Source: Phenylobacterium sp. J426 (GTDB lineage: Bacteria > Pseudomonadota > Alphaproteobacteria > Caulobacterales > Caulobacteraceae). From it: a stretch of DNA of 64,000 nucleotides. The position numbers and the translations under genes were made by a program. Positions within the stretch are counted from its first letter, which is position 1; the number at the start of each line of letters is the position of its first letter. Positions 43,721 to 52,217 of the stretch are shown here, piece by piece. The stretch lies in assembly GCF_024699945.1 (NCBI RefSeq), contig NZ_JAJOMY010000001.1, positions 930,001 through 994,000 on the forward strand, written 5' to 3'. The notes beneath the pieces are model-generated. The model saw only the letters and a list, made by a program, of their open reading frames with translations. It ran no database searches and was not told the origin of the DNA.

Positions 43721-45094
43721 GTGGCGACGACTCGCGTGCAGACGGCGTCCGCCGCCGCCTCGGAGAGCGGGGATAGGACGGGCTCGCAGACGGCGCAAGG
43801 CGTGTGGGACCAGGCCGATGTCAGCCGCAGCCATCTGCGGGTCCGCACCCTCGTCACGCTCCGCTGGCTGATCCTCGCCATCCAGGTGGGAGTGGTGGTC
43901 GGCCTGTGGTTCGGCCTGGGCTATCCCGCGCCCTATCCGCTGGCCGTGGCCACGATCGGGGTGGGCGCCTGGGTCAATCTGCTGACCGGCGTGGCCTCGC
44001 CCCTCCAGCGGGTCACCCAGGACCGCGAGGCGGTCATCCACCTGTCGGTCGACGTGTTGCAGATCGCCGTGTTCCTGGTGCTGCTGGGCGGGACGGCGAA
44101 CCCATTCGTGGTGCTGCTGATCGTTCCCGTGGCTCTGGCCGCCGCCACCCTGCCGTGGCGGGCGGTGCTGACGGTCGGCGCGCTGTCGGCGGCCGCGACC
44201 CTGGCCATCGCCTTTGTCTCGGCGCCCTTCCCGGCCTCTGAGCCGCCCTCGCTGGGCCTTCAGCATCGCCTGTTCGCCGCGGTGGCCAACGTCGCCGCCA
44301 TGGCGCTGATCGCCGGCTACGTCCGCCAGTCGGCCGAGGAGGCGGCGCGGATGGCGCTCGCCCTCGACGTCACCCAGGCGGTGCTGGCGCGCGAGCAGCG
44401 GCTCTCGGCCCTCGGCGCGCTCGCCGCCGCCGCCGCCCATGAGCTGGGCACGCCGCTGGCGACCATCTCCATCGTCGCGAAAGAGATGGCCCGCGAGGCG
44501 ACCACGCCCCAGGTCAAGGAAGACGCCGACCTGCTGATCGGGCAGGCCGAGCGCTGCCGCGAGATCCTCAAGCGCCTGTCGGAAACCCCCGACCAGGCCT
44601 CGGACGAGGTCCACGAGCGCCTGTCGCTACGCCAGCTGGTGCACGAGGTGATCGAGCCTCACGCCGCGATCAAGGACGTCCGTGTCGAGGCCATCGTCAC
44701 CGGCGCCAAGGGGGTGAAGACGCCCGATATCCGCCGCCTGCCGGAGATCCTCCACGCCATGACCACCTTCGTGGAGAACGCCGTCGACTTCGCGGCTTCG
44801 GAAGTTCTCGTCACCGCCCGCTTCGACGCCGACACGGTGTCGATGGAGGTTCGCGACGATGGCCCCGGCTTCGCGCCGGACATCCTGGCCAAGCTGGGCG
44901 AGCCCTATGTCACCAGCCGCCCGGGCGTCGAGGGCGGCCGCACCGGGCACGTCGGCATGGGCCTGGGGTTCTTCATCGCCAAGACCCTGCTGGAACGCAC
45001 CGGCGCGCAGGTGACCTTCCAGAACGGCAAGCCGCGCGGCGCGGTGGTTTCCGCCCGCTGGCCGCGGGCCACCATCGAGGCGAGCCAAGCATGA
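43721..45094 (+). CDS. regB: redox-sensing histidine kinase RegB/ActS/PrrB
   Basis: 457 residues, about six transmembrane helices (~residues 42-205) and a cytosolic kinase core. The ubiquinone-site heptad GGTANPF is at 123-129. Phosphoacceptor is His240 (AAHELGTPLATI), and the redox-active cysteine is conserved as Cys279 in AERCREILKRLS. HATPase motifs ENAVDFA, DDGPGFAP and GLGFFIAKTLLE follow. These two sensing features identify RegB rather than a generic kinase. regA follows 81 bp downstream. Confidence 0.95.
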   Translation: MATTRVQTASAAASESGDRTGSQTAQGVWDQADVSRSHLRVRTLVTLRWLILAIQVGVVVGLWFGLGYPAPYPLAVATIGVGAWVNLLTGVASPLQRVTQDREAVIHLSVDVLQIAVFLVLLGGTANPFVVLLIVPVALAAATLPWRAVLTVGALSAAATLAIAFVSAPFPASEPPSLGLQHRLFAAVANVAAMALIAGYVRQSAEEAARMALALDVTQAVLAREQRLSALGALAAAAAHELGTPLATISIVAKEMAREATTPQVKEDADLLIGQAERCREILKRLSETPDQASDEVHERLSLRQLVHEVIEPHAAIKDVRVEAIVTGAKGVKTPDIRRLPEILHAMTTFVENAVDFAASEVLVTARFDADTVSMEVRDDGPGFAPDILAKLGEPYVTSRPGVEGGRTGHVGMGLGFFIAKTLLERTGAQVTFQNGKPRGAVVSARWPRATIEASQA

Positions 45095-45125
45095 CCGCAG
45101 CCAAGCTTGCACAAATGCGTTCAGG

Positions 45126-45142
45126 TGCGACAGACTGTCGCA
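45126..45142 (+). promoter_or_regulatory. RegA/PrrA-type binding dyad upstream of regA
   Basis: A perfect 7-bp inverted repeat tgcgaca-gac-tgtcgca fits the RegA/PrrA pattern GCGNC-Nx-GNCGC (gcgac-agact-gtcgc, five-base spacer). It lies in the regB-regA gap, 33 bp before the regA ATG, suggesting RegA autoregulation. The pattern comes from published RegA/PrrA work; its function here is inference. Confidence 0.6.
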
Positions 45143-45175
45143 GTACAACCATAGGGAGCCCTTAGGGGGCCGCGC

Positions 45176-45733
45176 ATGACCGACCTGTCTTCCGAGATCG
45201 CCGCTCTGCCCGACAAGTCCTTGCTGGTGCTGGACGACGATGCGCCCCTACGCAACCGGCTGGGTCGGGCGCTCGAACAACGCGGCTTCGAGCCTACCCT
45301 GGTCGGCAGCGTCTCGGAAGCCATCGCGGCGGTCCGGGCGAAACCGCCGGCCTACGCCGTGCTCGACATGCGTCTGGAGGACGGTTCGGGCCTGAAGGTG
45401 GTCGAGGCGGTGCGCGACGCCCGCCCGGACGCCAAGATCATCATGCTCACCGGCTACGGCAACATCGCCACCGCGGTCCAGGCCGTGAAGGCCGGCGCGG
45501 TGGATTACCTCTCGAAGCCCGCCGACGCCGACGACGTCGCCCGCGCCCTTCTGGCCCGCGGCGACGCCGCGCCGCCGCCGCCCGAGAACCCGATGAGCGC
45601 CGATCGCGTGCGCTGGGAGCACATCCAGCGGGTCTATGAGCTCTGCAACCATAACGTTTCCGAGACGGCGCGCCGGCTGAACATGCACCGCCGGACGCTG
45701 CAGCGGATCCTGGCCAAGCGGGCGCCCCGCTAG
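45176..45733 (+). CDS. regA: response regulator RegA/ActR/PrrA
   Basis: 185 residues. Receiver domain with LVLDDDAPLRNRL acidic pocket, phosphoacceptor Asp64 in AVLDMRLEDGSG, TGYGN and the lysine in DYLSKPADADDV. A proline-rich linker leads to a Fis-type helix-turn-helix (VRWEHIQRVYELCNHNVS, ETARRLNMHRRTLQRIL), nearly invariant in RegA homologues. Partner of RegB; controls respiration and redox metabolism in alphaproteobacteria. Confidence 0.95.
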   Translation: MTDLSSEIAALPDKSLLVLDDDAPLRNRLGRALEQRGFEPTLVGSVSEAIAAVRAKPPAYAVLDMRLEDGSGLKVVEAVRDARPDAKIIMLTGYGNIATAVQAVKAGAVDYLSKPADADDVARALLARGDAAPPPPENPMSADRVRWEHIQRVYELCNHNVSETARRLNMHRRTLQRILAKRAPR

Positions 45734-45737
45734 GACC

Positions 45738-46193
45738 TCAGAGCGCGTTGGTCTCCACGCCCGCCGCGCGGAGCGCCGCCAGGCGGGCGAAGGCCAGGGT
45801 CAGCGCCTTGCGCCGCGCGCCCGCCAGCGGCGTCACGGGCGCCTCGCGCAGGATGGCGCCGCCGAAGCCGTCGGCGACGATCAGCCCGGGCTCGTCGGGC
45901 AGGATCTCGCGCGGGAACTCCGGACTCACCGCGAAGGCGAAGGCGTCGCAGTAGGGCAGGTACTCGTGCCACTTCTGGTCGGTGCGGAAGTCCTCCACCC
46001 CCGACTTGACCTCGACGATGAACACCTCGCCCTTCGGACCCAGCGCCATCAGGTCGGCCCGCCGGCCGTTCGGCAGCGTCACCTCCGCCAGCGGCGCATA
46101 GCCCAGCGCCGTCAGGAACCGCGCCGCGCCGCGCGTGACGGTTGCGGTGGTCTCGGGCCGGGAGATGGCGACGACGGTGACGGACACGTCCAT
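45738..46193 (-). CDS. mmcB: MmcB family DNA repair protein
   Basis: 151 residues with a PD-(D/E)xK-like nuclease core: LPNGRRADLMALGPKGEVFIVEVKSG (D and ExK residues) followed by YCDAFAFAVSPEFPREILPDEPGLIVAD. In Caulobacter crescentus mmcB is SOS-regulated and contributes to mitomycin C resistance. A perfect SOS-type box immediately upstream supports the same regulation here. Convergent with regA, 4 bp apart. Confidence 0.9.
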   Translation of the reverse strand: MDVSVTVVAISRPETTATVTRGAARFLTALGYAPLAEVTLPNGRRADLMALGPKGEVFIVEVKSGVEDFRTDQKWHEYLPYCDAFAFAVSPEFPREILPDEPGLIVADGFGGAILREAPVTPLAGARRKALTLAFARLAALRAAGVETNAL

Positions 46194-46204
46194 GCCGCCA
46201 CCTT

Positions 46205-46219
46205 GTTCCGGCTACGTTC
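46205..46219 (-). promoter_or_regulatory. SOS box (GTTC-N7-GTTC) upstream of mmcB
   Basis: GTTC at 46205-46208 and GTTC at 46216-46219 with exactly seven bases between (cggctac). This is the direct-repeat LexA operator known in alphaproteobacteria. It lies 12 bp upstream of the mmcB ATG, overlapping the likely promoter. Confidence 0.8.
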
Positions 46220-46288
46220 CCGAGGCAAGCGCGGCCGTCGCTTTTCCGGCGGCCCCGATGTCGCGGCCCGGCGTGCGCAGCCGCCCGG

Positions 46289-47413
46289 CTATTCCGCCGC
46301 CACCGGCGCCGTTCGGGCGCGGTCGCGGAAGTTGATCTCCTGCAGGTAGCGGATGCCGTCCTCCGCGATCTCGTCGCCCACCATCCGGTCGCCCTCGCCG
46401 GCCAGTTCGTCCAGGTCGACGTACATGGCGTAGAAGCTGCGGGTGCGCCCTGTGATCAGTCCGGCCTTCAGCAGGGTCTTGATCAGCACCCGGAAGATGT
46501 TGGTGTCGCTACGGTAGCGGCGGTTCGGGTCGCGCGACTTCCGATACTCGACGATGTCGGCCACGACTCGCTCGGGATCCATGCCGAAGCCGCCGAACAG
46601 CTCGGCCATCTGGTGCGGCGCGCCGCGGTCGAACAGCAGCTTCTGGGCGCAGTGGGCGGTCCAGTCCTCCACCAGGTTCCGCTCGGCCTCGGTGAGCTGC
46701 GGAATGGTGCGGTCGGCCCAGATCTTCCCGAACTTGTGGTGGAAGGCCTCGTCGGTCATCACCAGCTGGAACAGCTTGCGGGCCAGCGGGTCGCGGTTGT
46801 GCCGGTAGCCGTGGGCGAAGGCCCCCATGGCGAGGCCCTCGACCAGCATCTGCATGCCGACGATCTTCTTGTACACCTCGGGCGCTTCGATGATCTCGAC
46901 CAGCAGCGACTTCAGCGCCGCGCCGCATTCCACCGGCCGCCCCCAGCGGGCCTTCACGTAGCGGGCGAAGGCGGTGACGTGCCGGGCCTCCTCGCGGGTC
47001 TGGTTGGCGGCGTACTCCTGGGCGCCCTGGTCCTTCAGCACATGGCAGAGGCTGGCCGACAGGTTCAGCGCGCCCTGCTCGCCATGCAGGATCGAGGAGA
47101 AGTTGCGCAGCTGGAGATGGTTGATGAAGGCGGTCCGCTGTGCGCGGTCCCTCAGGCTGTCGTTCACGTAGGGCAGGCGCAGCAGCGGCACCTGGTCCTC
47201 GGGCATCATCGGCTCGGCCGCCAGGTCGAACGGCTCGTCGAAGTCGATGTACTTGATGTCCAGCGGATCCCAGAAGTGGTCGTGGGTCGCGCTGATGATC
47301 TTGTCGAAGGCGGTGGAGCGGGCGTTGTAGCGATCCAGCTCCAGCATGGATTCGAAGTCGTCCGGCGCTACCGCGCCGTACATCACGTCCTTGGTGATGT
47401 TGCCGTCGGCCAT
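46289..47413 (-). CDS. ferritin-like diiron protein, paralog 1
   Basis: 374 residues from ATG 47413 (ggagg upstream). The sequence shows a complete diiron four-helix pattern: Glu112 (HGEQGALN), Glu142-x-x-His145 (EEARHV), Glu192 (LVEGLAM) and Glu222-x-x-His225 (DEAFHH). The N-terminal APDDFESMLELDRYNARSTAFD and THDHFWDPLD blocks are shared with the neighbouring paralog. Such proteins can be oxygenases, desaturase-like enzymes or iron-handling proteins; substrate unknown. Cytosolic, no signal peptide. Confidence 0.82.
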   Translation of the reverse strand: MADGNITKDVMYGAVAPDDFESMLELDRYNARSTAFDKIISATHDHFWDPLDIKYIDFDEPFDLAAEPMMPEDQVPLLRLPYVNDSLRDRAQRTAFINHLQLRNFSSILHGEQGALNLSASLCHVLKDQGAQEYAANQTREEARHVTAFARYVKARWGRPVECGAALKSLLVEIIEAPEVYKKIVGMQMLVEGLAMGAFAHGYRHNRDPLARKLFQLVMTDEAFHHKFGKIWADRTIPQLTEAERNLVEDWTAHCAQKLLFDRGAPHQMAELFGGFGMDPERVVADIVEYRKSRDPNRRYRSDTNIFRVLIKTLLKAGLITGRTRSFYAMYVDLDELAGEGDRMVGDEIAEDGIRYLQEINFRDRARTAPVAAE

Positions 47414-47500
47414 CTCGCGGCCTCCTCCCAACGGTCCGTCTGTCGCGAACCTGATCACCGATCAGCTTCGCGCCGGAGGCGGCGGCCGTCAAAGAGAAAC

Positions 47501-47526
47501 GCCCGCCGCTCGATCGAGCGGCGGGC
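47501..47526 (-). terminator. 26-nt palindromic terminator between the diiron genes
   Basis: Positions 47501-47526 form one perfect palindrome (gcccgccgctcg stem, minimal loop), followed on the minus strand by gtttctcttt. It lies 30 bp after the second paralog's stop, so the two genes are probably separate transcripts. Confidence 0.7.
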
Positions 47527-47555
47527 GCCGTATCGCCGATTCGTCGCGGCGGGGC

Positions 47556-48684
47556 CTACTCGGCCGCGATCAGGACCTGCTTGGCGCGATCCTTGAAGTT
47601 GATCTCCTGGAGGTACTTGATGCCCTCCTCGGCGATGTCGTCGCCGACCATCTTCTCGCCCTCGGTCTTCAGCTCCTCGAGGTCGACATAGGTGGCGTAG
47701 AACGCCTTCGTCCGGTCGGTGATGATCCCGGCGTTGAGCAGCGTCTTCACCAGCACCCGGAAGATGTTGGTCTGCTCCTTCATGTTCTCGCGGCGGGTCT
47801 CGTCGGTGACGATCTGCGCCATCTCCGCGATCACCCGCTCCGGATCCAGGCCGAACTCCTCGTACAGGTCGCGCTGCTGGGTCGGCGCCACGAGGTTGAA
47901 CAGCAGCGTCTGGAAGCAGTGCGCCGCCCACATCTCGATGATCTCGTGCTCCTGCTCGGTCAGGTGCGGGATCGTGCGGTCGGCCCAGATCTTCCCGAAC
48001 TTGTGGTGGAAGGCCTCGTCCGTCATCACCAGCTGGGTCAGCTTCTTGGCCAGCGGGTCGTTGGTCTTGGCGTAGATGGTCGCGAACGCGCCCATGGCCA
48101 GCCCCCTCGACCAGCATCTGCATGCCGATGATCTTCTTGTAGACCTCCGGGCTGCCGATGATCTCGACCAGCAGGGTCTTCAGCGTCGGGCCGCATTCCA
48201 CCGGCCGGCCCCAGCGCGCCTTGATGTACTTGGCGAAGGCGGTGACGTGGCGGGCTTCCTCGCGGGTCTGGTTGGCGGCGTATTCCTGCGCGCCCTGGTC
48301 CTTGAGCACGTGGCACAGGCTGGCCGAGAGGTTCAGCGCGCCCTGCTCGCCGTGCAGGATCGAGGAGAAGGTCCGAAGGGTCGACTGGTTGACGAAACGC
48401 ACCCGGGTCTTGTGGTCCTTCAGGTGGTTCGAGACGTAATCCGTCTGCAGCGAGACGATCATGTCCTCGGGGAGGATCATCTCGTTCTCGATGTCGAACG
48501 GCTCGTTGAAGTCGATGTACTTGGCGTCCAGCGGATCCCAGAAATGGTCGTGGGTCGCGCTGATGATCTTGTCGAAGGCGGTCGAGCGCGCGTTGTAGCG
48601 GTCGAGTTCGAGCATCGACTCGAAGTCGTCCGGCGCCACGGCGTCGTAGATGATGTCCTTGGTGATGTTGCCGTCGGCGGCCAT
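47556..48684 (-). CDS. ferritin-like diiron protein, paralog 2 (frameshifted)
   Basis: 375 residues when one base is removed from the C5 run at 48102-48106, which joins MQMLVEG to LAMGAFATIYAKTND. Diiron ligands match paralog 1: HGEQGALN, EEARHV, LVEGLAM, DEAFHH. Start ATG 48684, with aggag 7 bases upstream. Paralogs are near-identical through much of the central region but differ at the LRLPYVNDS/SLQTDYVSN segment and C-terminus, so the pair is an older duplication, not an assembly artefact. Confidence 0.82.
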
Positions 48685-48816
48685 TCGATCGCTCCTACCT
48701 GTCAAACGCGGCGCGCCCCCGCCGTCTTGTTGCGCGGAGCATGTGGCGGGATCGGCGATCCGTCAAATAAAATGACGCCTGCGTCATCTTCTCGGCTCGG
48801 GCTTCCTGCGTCCCGG

Positions 48817-49224
48817 CTACTCCGCCGCCGCTTCGATGCCGTCGATGTCGTCGTCGGAGAGGCCGAAGTGGTGGCCGATCTCGTGCACCAGCACGTGGGC
48901 GACCAGCTCTTCCAGGGTCACGTCCCCGCGCTCGGCCCATTCGTCGAGGATCGGCCGGCGGTACAGGAAGATCCGCGACGGCTCGGGCGAGATGTCGAAC
49001 ACCGAGCGCCGGGCGAGATCGACGCCCTGGTAGATCCCGGTAAGCTCGAAGGCGTCCTCGATGCCGAGGGCCTCCAGCACCTCCTGCTCCGGGAAGTCGT
49101 CGACCCGGAACACCACGTCGCCCGCCAGCTGCCGGAAGCCCTCCGGGAGGTCTGCGAAGGCGCGCTCGGCGATGGCGGCGAGGTCGTCGAGTGTCGGCGC
49201 ACGCCAGACTGCGGTGTCACTCAT
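48817..49224 (-). CDS. metallopeptidase family protein (minimal zincin)
   Basis: 135 residues of the small zincin-like family (DUF1025/MPN-like): catalytic motif HVLVHEIGHHFGLSDDDI with HExxHxxG geometry and a short preceding beta sheet (SRIFLYRRPILDEWAE). Cytosolic, acidic. Substrate unknown. It lies 7 bp before the next minus-strand gene's stop. Confidence 0.9.
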   Translation of the reverse strand: MSDTAVWRAPTLDDLAAIAERAFADLPEGFRQLAGDVVFRVDDFPEQEVLEALGIEDAFELTGIYQGVDLARRSVFDISPEPSRIFLYRRPILDEWAERGDVTLEELVAHVLVHEIGHHFGLSDDDIDGIEAAAE

Positions 49225-49230
49225 CGGGCA

Positions 49231-49764
49231 TCACGATGTGGGCGCCTCCGGCGGGCGGGTTTCGAATAGTCCGATGTCCAGGGGCTGCTGCGGCTTCACG
49301 GGCCGAAGCGGCGCGCGGGCGATCGCGCGCAGGGTGTCCGGCTCCAGCGCCTGCTTCGACTTCCGCGCCTGGCGGGCCTGGGGCGCCTCCAGCGGCCGTT
49401 CGGGCGTCGGCACGCGCCAGTAGGAGACGATCAGGCGCCAGGCGGTACGCGGCGGCGGAGCCGGCGCGGGCCAGCGGCGGCCGTCCTCGTAGGTCGGTTC
49501 CACCGGCTGCGGCGCGCGCCCGCCCTCCGCGACCACCTGCTCGACCAGCTGGCAGAAGCGGTCGGCGGGCTCGGCCGGCTCCAGCCGATCGCCATAGGCC
49601 GCAAGCGCCGCTTCCCGCGTCGGAAAGGCCGGGCCCGCCGGATCGGTCGTGAACGCCACCGCCTCGCCCGCCCGGCGCCGCGCCTCGCTCTCGCGCGCCG
49701 CCCGGCCGAGGGGCCGGGCGAGCGCCTGCTCGGCGTTGACGGCGACGGGGTAGAGGATCGTCAT
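49231..49764 (-). CDS. hypothetical protein (177 aa)
   Basis: From ATG 49764 the product starts MTILYPVAVNAEQALARPLG and includes AFPTREAALAAYGDRLEP and a proline-rich region (WPAPAPPPRTAWRLIVSYWR). No domain recognised. A short conserved look (TREAALAAY, CQLVEQVVAEGG) suggests a lineage-specific protein of Caulobacterales. Divergent from divL; probably cotranscribed with the zincin gene downstream. Confidence 0.65.
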   Translation of the reverse strand: MTILYPVAVNAEQALARPLGRAARESEARRRAGEAVAFTTDPAGPAFPTREAALAAYGDRLEPAEPADRFCQLVEQVVAEGGRAPQPVEPTYEDGRRWPAPAPPPRTAWRLIVSYWRVPTPERPLEAPQARQARKSKQALEPDTLRAIARAPLRPVKPQQPLDIGLFETRPPEAPTS

Positions 49765-49867
49765 GGGGCCTATTGTCGCGAACTTTCCTGCACATAGGAA
49801 CGTGCGTTCGCGTGCGGCAGGGGCGGAGCCGCCGTAAGCTCCGGAGGAGTGATTCGCCGGGGCGTGA

Positions 49868-52186
49868 ATGAGCGCGGACCAATTGATCCTGGCGGCGGCG
49901 GCCGGCGCGGTGTCCCTGGCCATCTCCGCCGTCCTGTGGGCGCTGGCGCAACGCCGCCAGAACCAGGCGCGCCTGGATGAGCTGATCGCCAGGATCCGCG
50001 GCCTGGAGACCCGCGCCGAGGCGGCGACGGCCTCGGCCGAGGCCTTCGATTCCGCCCTGCTCGCTGTCGAGGACGGCCACGCCCTGCTGGCGTCGGGCGA
50101 GGAGAGCCTGGCGATCTGCACCGTGGCTCTTGGGCTTGCCGAGGCCGAGCCCCAGACCCTGTTGAACGCCCTGATGCGCGCGGACCCGGACCACGCCCGG
50201 CGGCTGCGCGCGCTGTTCGAGCGCGGCGAGCCCTGCGCCTTCGAGGTGCAGGGGCCCGGCGGCGTGGTGACGGTGGAAGGCCGCGCCGCGGGCGCGCTCG
50301 CCTGGCTGCGGGTCTCGGGCGTGCTCGGCGAGGACGCCGGCCTGCCGACCGCGCCGCGCTTCGCCGCCTTCCTGAACGCCCGGGCCTGCCCCGCCTGGAT
50401 CGCCGCGGCCGACGGCTCGCCCGTCTGGGTCAACGCCGCCTGGCTGAAGGCCGTGGGGGCCGAGAGCCTCGACGAGGCCGCCAAGCGGGGCGCGGCCTTC
50501 GACCGGGGCGCCGACGCCGTCGCCTCCGAGGCCGCCAACCTCGGACAGAAGCGCGAGGCCGTGCGCTGGCTCTCGCTGGACGGCCGCCGCCGGGCCTTCC
50601 ACATCGTCGCCCAGCCCCTGGAAGGCGGCGGCGTCGGCGTCTGGACCGACGACGTCACCGAGCTGGAGGAGCTGCGCGAACAGCTCAAGCGCAACATCGA
50701 GGCGCACGACCAGACGCTGAACCGGATCGACGACGCCGTCGCCATCTTCGGCTCGGGCCGCAAGCTCACCTTCCACAACACCGCCTTTGCCGAGCTGTGG
50801 GGTCTCGAGCCCGCCTGGCTCGAGGACGGGCCGACCCACGGCGAGGTCCTGGACCGGCTGCGCCAGCGTCGCCGCCTGCCCGAGACTGCCGACTACGCCA
50901 AGTGGAAGGCCGCCGAACTCGACCGCTACGAGAAGCTTGGCGAGGAGCCGGACGACATGTGGAGCCTGCCGGATGGCCGGACCCTGCGCGTCGTGCGACA
51001 GGCCCATCCGCTGGGCGGCATGGTGGTGCTGTTCTCCGACATCACCGGCGAACTGAAGCTCAAGACCCAATACAACGCCCAGATCCAGGTGCAGCAGGCG
51101 ACCCTCGACAAGCTGTCGGACGCCGTCGCCGTGTTCGGCTCGGACGGGCGGCTGCGCCTGCACAACGAAAGCTTCGAGCGCTTCTGGGGCATCAGCCACG
51201 AGAAGCTCGAGGCGGCCGGCGATTTCGAGGGCGTGGTCGAGCTGTGCGTGCCCAAGCTGCACGACATGGGCTTCTGGCGCGAGCTGAAGGGCCGCGTCGC
51301 TGACCCCGATCCCAGCGCGCGGACGCCGATGACCGGGGAGACCCGCACCTCGGACGACCGCATCGTCGAATACCGCTCGCGGCCGCTGCCGGACGGCGCG
51401 ACGCTGATCGCCTTCACCGACGTGACCGACGCGCGGCGCCTGGAGAGCGCGCTTGCCGACCGGGAGGCGGCGCTGTCCGAGGCCGAGCGGCTGAAGCGCG
51501 ACTTCGTCGGCAACGTCTCCTACGAGCTTCGCACGCCGCTCACGACGATCATCGGCTACTCCGAGCTGCTGGAGCATTCGGGAGACGCCCTGCCCGAGCG
51601 GTCCCGCGGCCACGCCGCGGCGGTGAAGTCGGCCGCCACCCAGCTGGCGCGCTCGATCGACGACGTGCTCGACATGGCCCAGATCGACGCCGACGAGATG
51701 GCGCTTGACCTGGCCGACGTGAACGTCGCCGACCTGCTGATCGGCGTCGCCGGCCGCTGGCAGAAGCCGGCCGAGGCGGCCAGGGTCTCGCTGGTCATCG
51801 AGCGGCCCGACGACATCGGCCTGATCCGCGGCGACGCCAAACGGCTGGGCCAGGTGCTCGACCACCTCGTGGAGAATGCGCTCACCCAGACGCCGGCCGG
51901 CGGCACGGTGACCCTGGCGGCGCGGAAGGCCCTTGGCGAGATCCAGCTGCAGGTTTCGGACTCCGGCCGCGGAATCCCCTTCCACGTCCAGGCGCACATC
52001 TTCGACCGGTTCATCGGCCGCGAGCGCGGCGGGCCGGGCCTGGGCCTGGCGCTGGTCAAGGCGCTGACCGAACTGCACGGCGGCTGGGTCGCGCTGGAGA
52101 GCGAGCCCGGCGCCGGCGCGCGTTTCACCTGCCACCTGCCGGAAGGGGCCGAGGCGGTGACGGCGCAGCGGGAACTGGCGCTCTAG
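49868..52186 (+). CDS. divL: DivL, atypical tyrosine kinase-like cell-cycle regulator
   Basis: 772 residues. An N-terminal membrane helix (~8-28), a coiled coil, then PAS domains (~170-260, ~285-400 and ~405-520), then a HisKA-like domain in which the phosphoacceptor histidine is tyrosine: NVSYELRTPLTT, Tyr552 (Tyr550 in C. crescentus). HATPase boxes remain: HLVENALTQTPAGG, SDSGRGIPFHV and GPGLGLALVKALTE. In Caulobacter DivL reads DivK phosphorylation and controls CckA and hence CtrA activity. The length matches the Caulobacter protein. Confidence 0.96.
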   Translation: MSADQLILAAAAGAVSLAISAVLWALAQRRQNQARLDELIARIRGLETRAEAATASAEAFDSALLAVEDGHALLASGEESLAICTVALGLAEAEPQTLLNALMRADPDHARRLRALFERGEPCAFEVQGPGGVVTVEGRAAGALAWLRVSGVLGEDAGLPTAPRFAAFLNARACPAWIAAADGSPVWVNAAWLKAVGAESLDEAAKRGAAFDRGADAVASEAANLGQKREAVRWLSLDGRRRAFHIVAQPLEGGGVGVWTDDVTELEELREQLKRNIEAHDQTLNRIDDAVAIFGSGRKLTFHNTAFAELWGLEPAWLEDGPTHGEVLDRLRQRRRLPETADYAKWKAAELDRYEKLGEEPDDMWSLPDGRTLRVVRQAHPLGGMVVLFSDITGELKLKTQYNAQIQVQQATLDKLSDAVAVFGSDGRLRLHNESFERFWGISHEKLEAAGDFEGVVELCVPKLHDMGFWRELKGRVADPDPSARTPMTGETRTSDDRIVEYRSRPLPDGATLIAFTDVTDARRLESALADREAALSEAERLKRDFVGNVSYELRTPLTTIIGYSELLEHSGDALPERSRGHAAAVKSAATQLARSIDDVLDMAQIDADEMALDLADVNVADLLIGVAGRWQKPAEAARVSLVIERPDDIGLIRGDAKRLGQVLDHLVENALTQTPAGGTVTLAARKALGEIQLQVSDSGRGIPFHVQAHIFDRFIGRERGGPGLGLALVKALTELHGGWVALESEPGAGARFTCHLPEGAEAVTAQRELAL

Positions 52187-52188
52187 CG

Positions 52189-52212
52189 TTCCCTCCCGCG
52201 ACGGGGAGGGAA
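52189..52212. terminator. bidirectional hairpin between divL and the ferredoxin gene
   Basis: Perfect 9-bp stem ttccctccc (52189-52197) with gggagggaa (52204-52212) between convergent stops at 52186 and 52218. Same ccctccc/gggaggg core as the hairpin at 61582-61608. Confidence 0.65.
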
Positions 52213-52217
52213 GAACG

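Noticed and set aside
42971..44614. A 971-residue minus-strand frame continuous with phaZ
   Set aside because: Upstream of ATG 42970 it is Arg/Gly/His-rich sequence antisense to regB and overlapping the SCO gene; phaZ has its family start at 42970.
49217..52135. A 972-residue minus-strand frame opposite divL
   Set aside because: Composition (Gly, Arg, Leu, Asp, His) is that of a GC-rich antisense shadow; divL and the two small minus-strand genes explain the region.
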